This document shows positions 18,625 through 27,186 of a stretch of DNA of 64,000 bases, in pieces (positions within the stretch are counted from its first letter, which is position 1; the number at the start of each line of letters is the position of its first letter). The translations under genes and the position numbers were made by a program. The notes under the pieces were generated by a model, which was not told the DNA's origin, made no database searches, and worked only from the letters and a program-made list of their open reading frames with translations. Source of the stretch: Planctomycetaceae bacterium (lineage in GTDB: Bacteria; Planctomycetota; Planctomycetia; Pirellulales; Pirellulaceae); assembly GCA_016794985.1 (NCBI GenBank), contig JAEUIQ010000075.1, positions 171,440 to 235,439 on the forward strand, in the 5' to 3' direction.

Positions 18625-18972
18625 ATGATGACGAGACTATTTGCTGGAACGCCTTTCGATCGCCCGCCTACTTGTGAACGTTGCCAGCGTGTCGAGTCGG
18701 ATTGTGCTTGTCCGCCCGAGCCAATTCCGCTCAAGCCTCCCGAAAAACAGATCGCGCGAATTCGGCTGGAGAAACGCAAGAATGGGAAATGGGTAACGAC
18801 CATTCGGGATCTCGACCCCACCGGCGATCATCTGGCTCAGCTCTTGACCAAACTCAAGAAACATTGCGGAGCCGGGGGAGCCATCGACGAAAACGTCTTG
18901 GAAATTCAAGGCGATCACGTCCAACGTATCACCGATTTCTTGAAGCAAGTTGGTTACCGCATCGCCAAATGA
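18625..18972 (+). CDS. SUI1/eIF1-like translation factor homologue (YciH type)
   Basis: A 115-residue protein. After a Cys-rich N-terminus (CERCQRVESDCAC, about residues 17-29), the C-terminal 80 residues form a SUI1 domain: LEKRKNGKWVTTIRDLD, LKKHCGAGGAIDE, EIQGDHVQRITDFL. Bacterial YciH/SUI1 proteins affect start-codon selection in vitro, with unclear physiological roles. The ATG doublet at 18625/18628 leaves the first residue uncertain. It is a single gene between the repeat-bearing gap and the phosphonate cluster. Confidence 0.88.
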   Translation: MMTRLFAGTPFDRPPTCERCQRVESDCACPPEPIPLKPPEKQIARIRLEKRKNGKWVTTIRDLDPTGDHLAQLLTKLKKHCGAGGAIDENVLEIQGDHVQRITDFLKQVGYRIAK

Positions 18973-19163
18973 GTTTGCGAGGTCGTGTTGGATTAGAAAA
19001 CCAACTCGTCAAGCATTCTGCTCTCGAAAGAGTTCATCCCGCAGGTGACCGTCGCAAATCAGAATCGTGCCTAAGCCTCAATGTTGGTCCGACACTGGTT
19101 AGGCTGTGGAGAAGTCGAACTGGCAACTTTCGCGAGGTCTTGATTCTCAGCAGTTTCAAGACC

Positions 19164-20525
19164 TTAAGCGTAACATGCGGTCCCGGCCTCCCGGAGGATA
19201 CTGGTCGCGCAGTCCAATTCCTCCTTGGTGATCGTCAGCGGTGGAAACAAGACCAGCGAGCGACTGCCGCCGATCTTGAATGACAATCCGCGACGTAGCG
19301 CTTCGTATAGCCACGCATCCGCATACTGCTCGGCTTGGTCGCCGCCGACCACAATCGCCAACATCAGGCCGAACTGGCGGATTTCGCGAATCGGTGCCAC
19401 CCGCGAAAGCTCTTCCCGGAGTGTCTCGGCCCAGGAGGTTCCCAAGCTGTGGGCTCGTTGCGGCAGTGACTCCTGTTCCATGATGTCAAGAACCGCGCAA
19501 GCGGCCGCGGCACCGAGCGGGGACTTCTCATGAGTGAAGTGTCCGATCGCGCGTGACGAGAGCGGGGTCGTGCCATGCTCGTTGTATTCAGCGCGCGCGA
19601 TCACCGCCGCTTGTGGGATCAACGCCCCACCAAGCCCTTTGCCGATGACCAATACATCGGGTTCAACCCCAAATCGCTCGCAGGCCCACCAAGCACCGGA
19701 CCGTCCGAGACCCGTCGGGATTTCATCAAAGACGAGCAGCGTTCCCGTCCGAGTACAGGCTTCGCGAATTCGCTTCCAAAAGTCGTTCGGCGGTACATGT
19801 ACCGAAGTCGCGCGGACCGGTTCTGCGACTAAGGCCGCAATCGTTTGCGATTCCAAAATCTGTTCAATCGCCGCCGCACAATCGGCGTTACAGAGACCGT
19901 TGGCACATCTTTGGCAGGCACTGGAAGCCGGAGGAGGCACCCGCCGCGAGCCCGTCTGTGTCGAACCGAATCCGGAGACAAACAATTCTTGGCCTCCTAA
20001 CGAAGCGGCCTCGGTCGTAGCACCATGAAACGCATCGACAAAGGACAGCGTTTCATCGCGTCCCGTCACGGCTTTGGCGATCCGAACCGCCAGTCCCACC
20101 GCCGCCGCGCCGCTGGGCAACAAGAGCACCCGCGAGTTACCACGCAACGTACCGGGTGCCAAATCTACTAGTCGTTCGGCAAGTTCGACGGCGAATCGAT
20201 TCGTGAATCGCCGTGGCGAGAATGGAAGTTCCTTCATTGCTTCTTGAACACGGGCCAGGACATGCGGATTGCCATAGCCAACCTGATGACACGAATTGCC
20301 GTGAAAATCCAGAATGCGCCGACCGTCAGCATCGATCAAACAGGAACCCTCCGCACCGATGATCGAATCCAAACAGGGCGTGGATAAAGTCTGATGAATG
20401 AAAACACGTTCATCGCGTCCCAACAAGTCTCGTCCGGCCTTGCTGGCACCGTGAGCCTCCCAGTTGCCGCGGCCGCCGGAGGTATTGGAATCTCCTTCAA
20501 TGATCTTGATCGTCGAAGTCATCAT
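19164..20525 (-). CDS. pbfA: Class III aminotransferase-fold enzyme, probable (R)-1-hydroxy-2-aminoethylphosphonate ammonia-lyase
   Basis: A 453-residue PLP enzyme of the class III aminotransferase fold: FVDAFHGAT (162-170), VFDEIPTGLGR (265-275) and the Schiff-base Lys296 in VIGKGLGG. The N-terminus (IIEGDSNTSGGRGNW, HQTLSTPCLDS, LDFHGNSCHQVGYGNPH) and the insert SACQRCANGLCNADC look like the PbfA branch rather than ornithine or GABA transaminases, as I recall that family. PbfA eliminates ammonia from its substrate to give phosphonoacetaldehyde, the substrate of PhnX, which is encoded nearby. Its ATG overlaps the stop of the PHP gene by 4 bp, so the two are translationally coupled. The class is certain; the PbfA assignment rests on motifs and context. 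Confidence 0.65.
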   Translation of the reverse strand: MMTSTIKIIEGDSNTSGGRGNWEAHGASKAGRDLLGRDERVFIHQTLSTPCLDSIIGAEGSCLIDADGRRILDFHGNSCHQVGYGNPHVLARVQEAMKELPFSPRRFTNRFAVELAERLVDLAPGTLRGNSRVLLLPSGAAAVGLAVRIAKAVTGRDETLSFVDAFHGATTEAASLGGQELFVSGFGSTQTGSRRVPPPASSACQRCANGLCNADCAAAIEQILESQTIAALVAEPVRATSVHVPPNDFWKRIREACTRTGTLLVFDEIPTGLGRSGAWWACERFGVEPDVLVIGKGLGGALIPQAAVIARAEYNEHGTTPLSSRAIGHFTHEKSPLGAAAACAVLDIMEQESLPQRAHSLGTSWAETLREELSRVAPIREIRQFGLMLAIVVGGDQAEQYADAWLYEALRRGLSFKIGGSRSLVLFPPLTITKEELDCATSILREAGTACYA

Positions 20526-21910
20526 GGCTTCCCCAGTTGCGGGCGTTTCTCACCCGTCGGTGCGACGCTCCACCCGACGGGCTGGGTCCAGGCCTTTTGA
20601 AAGGGACTTTCGGTGGTAGGGAATTCTGGCGCTTGGGAACTAGTCACTTCTGCTCGGACATAAAGCTCATCGCCCGAGAATTGGTACTCCGCTGTTAGTC
20701 CTGTGACCGTCGCCAAGACTTCGCCGACATCGTTTGAGTAGTCCAAAACACCAGGAATGACTTCACCCGTTTCCGGATGGATTCGTGGAGTCGTCTTCGG
20801 GTCATAGTTCTTGCGCGTGCCAATAAACCGAGTTGTGAATTGAGCATCTCCGTTGGGCACAATCGCCAAAGAAATTCGGCGTTGTTGGGGATCGAATTCT
20901 AGTTTGGTGAACTCGACGCCGGAGGAGGCGTAGAAATCACCAACTCGCATGGCGTTCAGAATCGATGAGATGCTCAGTGATTCCGGGCGTACTCGAATCC
21001 AACCGCGACCAGGCACGGAACGAGTCTGGCCGTGGTAATCGTGACTGTCGTCCGTCGCCAAGCCGAACATGGGTGGCGCTTGATACTTGGTCAATCGCAA
21101 TGTCGTCGTGATATCCCAGAGTCGCTCCAAGCTGTGGCGATTCACACTGCCCAAATCGCCATCGCCTTCGACCCCATTCCAAACTTCAAAAAAACGATTC
21201 TCCAAAAGCCAAGCCAACTCTTCGGGGGTCACGCCTTGATCGTTGAGATTGGGGTGGTTCAGCGAGGGCAAGATATCGCGTCCGGTCCGTTCCGACTGTT
21301 CGGCGACCGCGCGGAGGTTGTTGCGAACCATATCGACCAAAGACGCCCCGCCTTGCGGTTCGATCAGTTCGCCAATGTTGGTTGCATTGATGTGGACGCC
21401 TTTGTCGGTGATCTCTTCCGAAGGGATCAACAAAAATTGGCCGGGGACTTCCAATTCTTTTCGGATGAGATCGAGATTCTTCAGACGAATCTTCTGTGTC
21501 GGTCCGGGTATTCCTTGCGTTTCGATCCAGGTCGCGGGAAAGCGGGCTTGATACTTGGGAAACACTCGGTTGCCGCCACGTTTTTCGACTTCCGCCAACG
21601 TGACCCACTTCTCGCCCTCGGACAAGATGTTGTGATCGGATAACGCCAGAAAACTGTAGCCGCGTTCCCGATACCAATCGGCAATCATCTCTGGAAAATC
21701 GTCGCCGTCGCTCCAGAGCGAGTGTGTGTGTAGGTTGCCCTTGAACCAACGCTGCTGCGAATTCATCGGTTGCTTGGTGCAATCAACCGGAGCCACGTTA
21801 AAGGCGTTCTCATCCGATTGTGCGGCGACTTGGGGCAGCATCGCGCCTGTGCATATCGCCCAGGTCACCAGCCACCAAGCGACCGAGTTAGACGAATTGG
21901 ACCATCGCAT
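20522..21910 (-). CDS. Secreted PHP-domain phosphoesterase-like protein
   Basis: A 462-residue protein with a signal peptide (LVTWAICTGAMLPQVAAQ) and a PHP-type metal site: GNLHTHSLWSDG (His61, His63, Asp68), ALSDHN, PSEEIT, PSLNHPN and GLATDDSHDYHG. This matches the CehA/McbA-like branch of the amidohydrolase/PHP superfamily. Those enzymes hydrolyse phosphoesters or carbamates, and some family members act on phosphodiesters. It is the first gene of a leftward pair with pbfA (4-bp overlap), so it may release a phosphonate from an ester outside the cytoplasm; that is inference. Confidence 0.8.
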   Translation of the reverse strand: MRWSNSSNSVAWWLVTWAICTGAMLPQVAAQSDENAFNVAPVDCTKQPMNSQQRWFKGNLHTHSLWSDGDDFPEMIADWYRERGYSFLALSDHNILSEGEKWVTLAEVEKRGGNRVFPKYQARFPATWIETQGIPGPTQKIRLKNLDLIRKELEVPGQFLLIPSEEITDKGVHINATNIGELIEPQGGASLVDMVRNNLRAVAEQSERTGRDILPSLNHPNLNDQGVTPEELAWLLENRFFEVWNGVEGDGDLGSVNRHSLERLWDITTTLRLTKYQAPPMFGLATDDSHDYHGQTRSVPGRGWIRVRPESLSISSILNAMRVGDFYASSGVEFTKLEFDPQQRRISLAIVPNGDAQFTTRFIGTRKNYDPKTTPRIHPETGEVIPGVLDYSNDVGEVLATVTGLTAEYQFSGDELYVRAEVTSSQAPEFPTTESPFQKAWTQPVGWSVAPTGEKRPQLGKP

Positions 21911-22405
21911 TCAAGATCTCCGTGATCGAATGGAAAACAAGAGTAATTCGGGTGTTTGTGCTCATTAGGAAGCGGTTGCCGGTCAAAATGGTGTGTGCTA
22001 TTCGGATCAAACGAAAATAGAATTTTCATCGATCGCTCTGGAACACCAATCGCCGTCACCACATTAAAACATCTGGTAGAGCGTTCGTCGACTTGCCGCG
22101 CGATTCGTTCTTCAATGTTGTTGACGATTGTGATCGTTTCTTCATCAACTGCTAGTGCGTCGTCACCATCAAGATGATGGAGTGGATTCGCAGCGGAAGT
22201 CGTCACGGCTTTCGATAACTTCCATGGGCTGGGAAAGTCTGGCCCAGTGCTGCGGTGCCAAAGATTGAACGGTGATAAAGCCCTAGCTTTTAGAGGCTGT
22301 GGTCACGATTCGAAAATGCTGACGATCGATTTTTTGTTCGAATAGCAAATGTCTTGATTGTAAAAAGGATTTCGTGATCAATTGAGCCAGTCTCGGGAGA
22401 AAACT
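21911..22405. other. Non-coding gap upstream of the PHP-pbfA unit
   Basis: No convincing gene. A minus-strand frame at 21865-22206 overlaps the PHP signal region and has no recognisable motif. The stretch must contain the promoter of the PHP-pbfA pair and the 3' end of the HTH-cupin regulator transcript. I see no clear terminator or operator. Confidence 0.4.
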
Positions 22406-23023
22406 CTAGTCTTTTCCGATCGCCCGAATGCTGCGATGATTGCCCTGTGCGGTCCATGCCGATCGTTGATGGCGGGCATGATGCACGCACAATAACTGAG
22501 CAGGTTTTTTATTTGGGTTGTAGACACGATGGGCTACCGTCGCATCAAAATACATTGTATCGCCTTCGTTCAACAAGTAACTTTCCTCGCCGTACTCCAG
22601 CATCACTTTGCCGCTCAAGACAATTAGAAATTCTTCGCCTTCATGACTCCGCTTCACGGTTCGTCCCCCCTGGGCCGGGATTTCCAACAACAAAGGGTCA
22701 ATTTGACGACTGCTCCGATTATTTACTAAAGCAAAGTAAACGATGTTCGAGTACTGTGGGTCTCTTTCAATCTTGCGCCAATCCGCTTTGCGAGTCAGAG
22801 TGACTTTAGGTTTCGCATCCAATCCCTCCATTAAGGATGAAACCGAAACATCCAAGACCTCCGCGACCCGCGCTAAAGCTGGCAACGAAGGGGTTACTCG
22901 AAAATTCTCAACTTTCGAGAGCCAGCTACGGGTCTGCCCTGCGGCGGCAGCGACCTCTTCCAAGCTTTTGCCTAAAGCCAAACGCCGCTGTTTGATTCGT
23001 TGCGATAGTTCGACCAAATTCAT
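22406..23023 (-). CDS. XRE-family HTH regulator with cupin domain
   Basis: The ATG at 23023 begins MNLVELSQRIKQRRLALGKS, a standard XRE start; the longer frame to 23131 is discounted. The 205-residue protein has an HTH at about residues 8-62 (EEVAAAAGQTRSWLSKVEN) and a cupin_2 domain at about 115-185 (SHEGEEFLIVLSGKVML, LLNEGDTMYFDATVAHRVYNP). Proteins of this type bind a small ligand in the cupin and regulate adjacent catabolic genes. It lies between the two arms of the phosphonate cluster and is divergent from the aldolase operon, making it the obvious local regulator. Confidence 0.88.
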   Translation of the reverse strand: MNLVELSQRIKQRRLALGKSLEEVAAAAGQTRSWLSKVENFRVTPSLPALARVAEVLDVSVSSLMEGLDAKPKVTLTRKADWRKIERDPQYSNIVYFALVNNRSSRQIDPLLLEIPAQGGRTVKRSHEGEEFLIVLSGKVMLEYGEESYLLNEGDTMYFDATVAHRVYNPNKKPAQLLCVHHARHQRSAWTAQGNHRSIRAIGKD

Positions 23024-23350
23024 CGCAAATTCCGTATGACCTAGTTCTTTTTGCGCCAGTGAGCGCCGTGACGTGGAGTAACTTCTGGTGCATCTTGTGC
23101 TCACCGCCCTTCGCTCACACCTTTCGATCATAGGACGCCGTCAATGCCCTGTCTATATATTGGTTGATCTAAAATCTACAATCATTGGTTCAGGTTACTC
23201 GCAAAAATTTGGGAGTTTTGCCTATTTAAGGCCTATTTGGAATTCTATCATCTGTGATTTACAGTCAACTAATGGTCGCTTAAAATCAACTGGGATTGCC
23301 CGTCTGGAATCAAGTGTGTGGATTCCAAGGCTACTCAAGGAAGTTTGGAA
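23024..23350. promoter_or_regulatory. Divergent control region of the phosphonate cluster
   Basis: A 327-bp spacer between the HTH-cupin gene and the aldolase operon, AT-richer than its surroundings. An inverted repeat ggaatc-9-gattcc lies at 23306-23326, about 25 bp before the aldolase start, and is a candidate operator. A ribosome site, aagga at 23338-23342, serves the ATG at 23351. No promoter boxes are assigned. Confidence 0.4.
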
Positions 23351-24205
23351 ATGACCGTTGCTCCCATGCAGTTATTGCTTCAGGATGCCTTCCAACACCG
23401 GTATGGAGTGGCGGCATTTAACATCGTCAACGATTTGACGATGCAGTCCGTTCTAGAGCCAGCGGCTGAAGCTCACTCGCCAGTGATCGTCCAAGTTTCG
23501 GTCAAAACCGTCAAACAATGGGGCGTCGAGTTGATCCAAGGAATGTTCGCTCGGTTGGCCGCGACCTTCTCAACCCCCGCTGCGTTGCACTTGGACCATT
23601 GCCCTGACGCCAAGTTGATCGAACGTTGCGTGGTCGCTGGTTGGAATTCGGTCCTGTTTGATGCTTCGAATCTGACTTATGAAGATAACTTGCGACAGAC
23701 GATCGAGGTCGTCAAGTTGGCCCATCAACATGGCGTGGCCGTGGAAGGGGAGTTGGAGTCGGTTCTCGGCGTTGAAGACGGAATCGGTTCGGACGAACCC
23801 TCCGCCGTCGTGCCGTTGGACCTGGCCGTCAACTTCATTCGGCAAACCAAAATCGACTGTTTTGCTCCCGCGATTGGAACGGCCCACGGCGTCTATAAAG
23901 CAGCCCCCGAAATTAACTTCGACCGAGTGGCTGAAATCGTGGCAGCGGAACCATTGCCCATCGTACTGCACGGGGGTACCGGATTGAGCGACGATGTCTT
24001 TCGGCGGCTTATTGCGTTGGGCGCCGTTAAAGTCAATATTTCAACGCATCTGAAGATGGTTTACACCAATTCACTACGAAATTATTTGAATCAATATCCC
24101 GAGCAGCACGATCCGCCAAAATTGCACGAGGCCGTCAAGTCTGACATCAAATCGATGGTGAAGCACTATCTGCACTTGTTCGGTAGTGCTGGGAGAGCGA
24201 AATGA
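23351..24205 (+). CDS. Class II fructose-bisphosphate-type aldolase family protein
   Basis: A 284-residue metal-dependent aldolase. The ATG at 23351 follows aagga at 8-nt spacing. Family features: YGVAAFNIVND (19-28), catalytic Asp82 and zinc ligand His83 in LHLDHCPD, VEGELE (131-136), zinc ligand His179 in IGTAHGVYK and His207 in VLHGGTGL. The length fits the tagatose/fructose-bisphosphate (KbaY/GatY/FbaA) family. The substrate is unknown. It overlaps the HAD gene by 4 bp, opening a rightward operon that ends with phnX, so an aldol step on a phosphonate-derived or phosphorylated intermediate is possible. Confidence 0.85.
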   Translation: MTVAPMQLLLQDAFQHRYGVAAFNIVNDLTMQSVLEPAAEAHSPVIVQVSVKTVKQWGVELIQGMFARLAATFSTPAALHLDHCPDAKLIERCVVAGWNSVLFDASNLTYEDNLRQTIEVVKLAHQHGVAVEGELESVLGVEDGIGSDEPSAVVPLDLAVNFIRQTKIDCFAPAIGTAHGVYKAAPEINFDRVAEIVAAEPLPIVLHGGTGLSDDVFRRLIALGAVKVNISTHLKMVYTNSLRNYLNQYPEQHDPPKLHEAVKSDIKSMVKHYLHLFGSAGRAK

Positions 24206-24975
24206 CGCGAGCCTTGATTTTTGATTGCGATGGCGTGTTGGCCGACACCGAACGCCACGGCCATTTGGTCGCGTTCAATCGGATGTGGTCCGAGTTGGGT
24301 GTGCCATGGCAATGGTCGGCGGATCAATACGCTGAAAAACTCCAGATCGGCGGTGGCAAAGAACGGCTGGCGGCGCTCTGGGAGGAACCCGAGTTTCAGC
24401 AAGCCTGTCCTTCAGAGTTGTTGCGCGAAAGTGCGAACGAAGTGATTCAGCGTTGGCACCTTCGCAAAAGTGAAATTTATCGCAACATCGTGGCCTCACG
24501 GTTGATTCCTCCAAGGCCGGGTATCAAGCGTTTAGCCAGTGCCGCGTTGGCCGCCGGTTGGAAATTGGCTGTGGCTTCGACTTCACAACCTTCGTCGGTT
24601 GCCGCCGTGCTCGACGGTGTTGTGGGCGGGGCGCTGGCAAGTCAATTCTTGGTCTTGGCCGGCGATGTCGTTGCAGCGAAAAAGCCTGCTCCAGATGTAT
24701 ACCTCTTGGCAGCGGAGGAACTGCAGGTACTGCCGCACCATTGTGTTGTGATTGAAGATTCCCACAACGGCTTGACGGCGGCTGCGGCGGCTGGCATGGC
24801 GTGTGTGGTCACACCCAGTGATTTCACATGGAACGAAGACTTTTCACAGGCGCGTTTGGTCGTTTCGTGTCTGGGTGATCCAACTGGTCCTGCCTGCCAA
24901 GTACTGGCCAATCGATCGCGCGCCAATCCGCAATCCTTATTGACGGTTGATGACTTGGAACGTCTCCTGGAATAA
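24202..24975 (+). CDS. HAD-superfamily phosphatase/phosphomutase-like protein
   Basis: A 257-residue subfamily IA HAD protein. The nucleophile motif FDCDGVLADT has Asp8 and Asp10; motif II is VASTSQP, motif III is the KKPAPD segment and motif IV is IEDSHNG. It resembles CbbY/beta-phosphoglucomutase-type enzymes, with a helical cap at about residues 18-95. It is translationally coupled to the aldolase (4-bp overlap). Unlike PhnX, it has the ordinary DxDG motif and no cap lysine signature, so it is a normal phosphomonoesterase or mutase. The substrate is unknown. Confidence 0.85.
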   Translation: MTRALIFDCDGVLADTERHGHLVAFNRMWSELGVPWQWSADQYAEKLQIGGGKERLAALWEEPEFQQACPSELLRESANEVIQRWHLRKSEIYRNIVASRLIPPRPGIKRLASAALAAGWKLAVASTSQPSSVAAVLDGVVGGALASQFLVLAGDVVAAKKPAPDVYLLAAEELQVLPHHCVVIEDSHNGLTAAAAAGMACVVTPSDFTWNEDFSQARLVVSCLGDPTGPACQVLANRSRANPQSLLTVDDLERLLE

Positions 24976-25054
24976 AAAACAAGGAAACGCGTGTTGATCA
25001 GTCCGAATCCATTGATTCAAGCAATCAAGAGTATCTGAAAGAGTTGGAACCAAA

Positions 25055-26167
25055 ATGAATCATTTCGCTTTACCGCAAGACGGACGAGCTGCTGTGTTTC
25101 GAGCCGTCGGGGCTCCATTAACGATCGAGAACTATCCCCTGCCACAACCTGCGGGCACCGAGGTCTTGGTGAAGATCAGTTGCTCGACCATCTGTGGCTC
25201 GGACTTGCATTCCTATACTGGGAGTCGTCACTCACCCATGCCGTGCGTCTTGGGGCATGAAATGGTAGGACATATCGTGGCGACTGGTCCCGAAGGTGCT
25301 CAGGATTTTCGCGGTCGTGAATTACAAATTGGCGATCGGATCACTTGGTCGATGGTTTGGAGTTGTGGAAGATGTTTTTATTGCCAAAAAGGCTTGCGGT
25401 CCAAGTGTGAAAAGTTGATGAAGTTTGGCCATGAAGAGCTGGCGCCCAATCGTGTTTTTGTCGGTGGCATGGCAGAGTATTGCCATCTGCCGAAAGGCTG
25501 TGCCATTTTTCGTGTGCCCGACAACGTCCCCGACGCTGTCGCAAGTCCCTCGAATTGTGCCACGGCTACGGTGGCAGCTACGATGCGGTATGCAGGTTCA
25601 CTCGCAGGTCAAGCCGTGATCATCCATGGCGCTGGGATGTTGGGTCAAACGGCTTGCGCGATGGCGGCTGTCGGTGGTGCGACCGAGGTGATGGTCCTCG
25701 AGCCAAACCAACTTCGACGTGAACAGACATTGAAGTTTGGTGCGACCATTGCGATCGACAGCACGCAAGCGCCGGAAACAGTTCGTGAGATCGTGTTGGC
25801 TCGGACTCAAGGGCGCGGGGCCGATGTTTCGATCGAACTATCGGGCTATCCGGAAGCGATTGAACTTGGGCTGGGTTTACTGCGATTCGGTGGACGCATG
25901 GTCATGGCGGGTGCGACTTTCCCCAGTCGTCCGGTGCAGTGGCCAGCTGAGCAAATCGTGCGGCGGCTGTTGCAGATCGTCGGTGTTTACAACTACAACC
26001 CTGAAGACTTGGAAGCCGGTCTGGAGTTTTTATCGAAAGCCCAAGGTCGATTCCCGTTTGAAGAGCTGGTTGGTAAATCGTTTTCACTGGATCAAATCAA
26101 CGCGGCGTTTGCATTCGCTCGCGAGCAACGTCCGCCTCGGGTTGCAGTGCTGCCTTGGTGCCAATAG
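25055..26167 (+). CDS. Zinc-dependent alcohol dehydrogenase, phosphonate-associated type
   Basis: A 370-residue medium-chain dehydrogenase. Catalytic zinc ligands are Cys47, His68 and Glu69 (STICGSDLH, LGHEMVGH); the structural zinc site is Cys104, Cys107, Cys110 and Cys118. The Rossmann motif is IHGAGMLGQ. The CGSDLHSYTG and VLGHEMVG context resembles the subfamily named for recurrent association with phosphonate catabolism (TIGR03366-like), and here it lies directly before phnX. It could interconvert a hydroxy-phosphonate and its aldehyde, or handle acetaldehyde from PhnX. It is the third gene of the aldolase-phnX operon. Confidence 0.8.
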   Translation: MNHFALPQDGRAAVFRAVGAPLTIENYPLPQPAGTEVLVKISCSTICGSDLHSYTGSRHSPMPCVLGHEMVGHIVATGPEGAQDFRGRELQIGDRITWSMVWSCGRCFYCQKGLRSKCEKLMKFGHEELAPNRVFVGGMAEYCHLPKGCAIFRVPDNVPDAVASPSNCATATVAATMRYAGSLAGQAVIIHGAGMLGQTACAMAAVGGATEVMVLEPNQLRREQTLKFGATIAIDSTQAPETVREIVLARTQGRGADVSIELSGYPEAIELGLGLLRFGGRMVMAGATFPSRPVQWPAEQIVRRLLQIVGVYNYNPEDLEAGLEFLSKAQGRFPFEELVGKSFSLDQINAAFAFAREQRPPRVAVLPWCQ

Positions 26168-26303
26168 CCTTGGCCAAGCTGTGAAACATCATTCGTCAAA
26201 CGCTCACTAGCACGAGGGAGCCCACTTCGCACGACACGAACGGATCAGTCGCCGGCTTCGTTTATATATCAACCTTTTATCCCCTTCCCACAGAAAGTAT
26301 TAC

Positions 26304-27119
26304 ATGAGTCCGTCATCCTCTGGAGTTCTCGCCGTTATTTTTGATATCTCGGGCACCGTGCTCGATTACGGCAGTCGTGCTCCTGTCTTGGCGTTCGTCG
26401 AAATGTTTGCGCGGCGCGGTGTGGCCGTGACCGAAGACGAAGCGCGCGGACCCATGGGGACGCATAAGATCGACCACATCTGGGCCATGTTGTCGGACCC
26501 ATCCATCGCCCAACGCTGGGAAGCAGCCACGGGACGCGCTCCCGATCGTGCGATCCTGGACGAGTTGTACAAGGAGTTTGGACCGTTGCAAGTGGAAATG
26601 GTAAAGAACCACTGCGATGTGATTCCGGGTGTTCCGGAAGTGGTGCAGCGACTGCGGGCACGAGGCATCAAGATTGCAAATACGACCGGCTTTGATACTT
26701 GGATGATGGTGGACTTGATTCGATTGGCTGGCGAAGGTGGTTACACACCAGACTTATGGGTTTGTCCGGATCAAGTCGGCAAGGGCCGTCCAGCGCCTTG
26801 GATGATCCATCACGCCGCAAAAGAATTAGGCGTTTATCCGCTGAGTTCTGTCGTTAAAGTCGGCGATACGGTCGCGGACTTGCAGGAAGCCCACAACGCC
26901 GGCGTTTGGGCCGTGTCGGTCATCCATTCCGGAAATGAAACGGGCCGTTCACGGGAACAGTTGCAAGCCATGAGTGCTGCCGAGCGACAAGCTCGCTTTG
27001 ATGCTGCTCGTGCTCGACTATCAGTGTATGGACCACATTACATTATCGACTCGTCGGCCGATCTGATGCCCGTGATCGACGACATCAACGCCAGAATCGC
27101 ACGTGGCGAGCGACCATAA
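26304..27119 (+). CDS. phnX: Phosphonoacetaldehyde hydrolase (phosphonatase)
   Basis: A 271-residue protein matching PhnX throughout. It has the nucleophile Asp14 in FDISGTVLDYG, the cap-domain Schiff-base Lys55 in GPMGTHKIDH, VKNHCDVIPGV, IANTTGFDTWMM, VGKGRPAPWM with the PhnX-specific Arg-Pro, and KVGDTVADLQEAHNAG. It cleaves phosphonoacetaldehyde to acetaldehyde and phosphate using Mg2+ and the lysine imine. Compared with typical DWAGT, the motif here is DISGT, a mild change. It is the last gene of the operon; a 9-bp hairpin follows at 27137. Confidence 0.93.
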   Translation: MSPSSSGVLAVIFDISGTVLDYGSRAPVLAFVEMFARRGVAVTEDEARGPMGTHKIDHIWAMLSDPSIAQRWEAATGRAPDRAILDELYKEFGPLQVEMVKNHCDVIPGVPEVVQRLRARGIKIANTTGFDTWMMVDLIRLAGEGGYTPDLWVCPDQVGKGRPAPWMIHHAAKELGVYPLSSVVKVGDTVADLQEAHNAGVWAVSVIHSGNETGRSREQLQAMSAAERQARFDAARARLSVYGPHYIIDSSADLMPVIDDINARIARGERP

Positions 27120-27136
27120 GGTCGAATTTGAGAGTG

Positions 27137-27168
27137 GATCAACCCCGAGGGAAACCAACGGGTTGATC
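27137..27168 (+). terminator. Hairpin after phnX, candidate terminator
   Basis: gatcaaccc and gggttgatc form a perfect 9-bp stem with a 14-nt loop, starting 18 bp after the phnX stop. There is no T-run, so it may be Rho-dependent or an mRNA-stabilising structure. Confidence 0.5.
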
Positions 27169-27186
27169 AAGTCCAAAGAGGTTGCC

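Noticed and set aside
21865..22206. 113-codon minus-strand frame before the PHP gene
   Set aside because: It overlaps the PHP signal-peptide region in another frame, has no motif and no clear ribosome site.
19164..27119. Phosphonate natural-product biosynthesis
   Set aside because: No PepM-like phosphoenolpyruvate mutase or phosphonopyruvate decarboxylase is present; the set fits catabolism.
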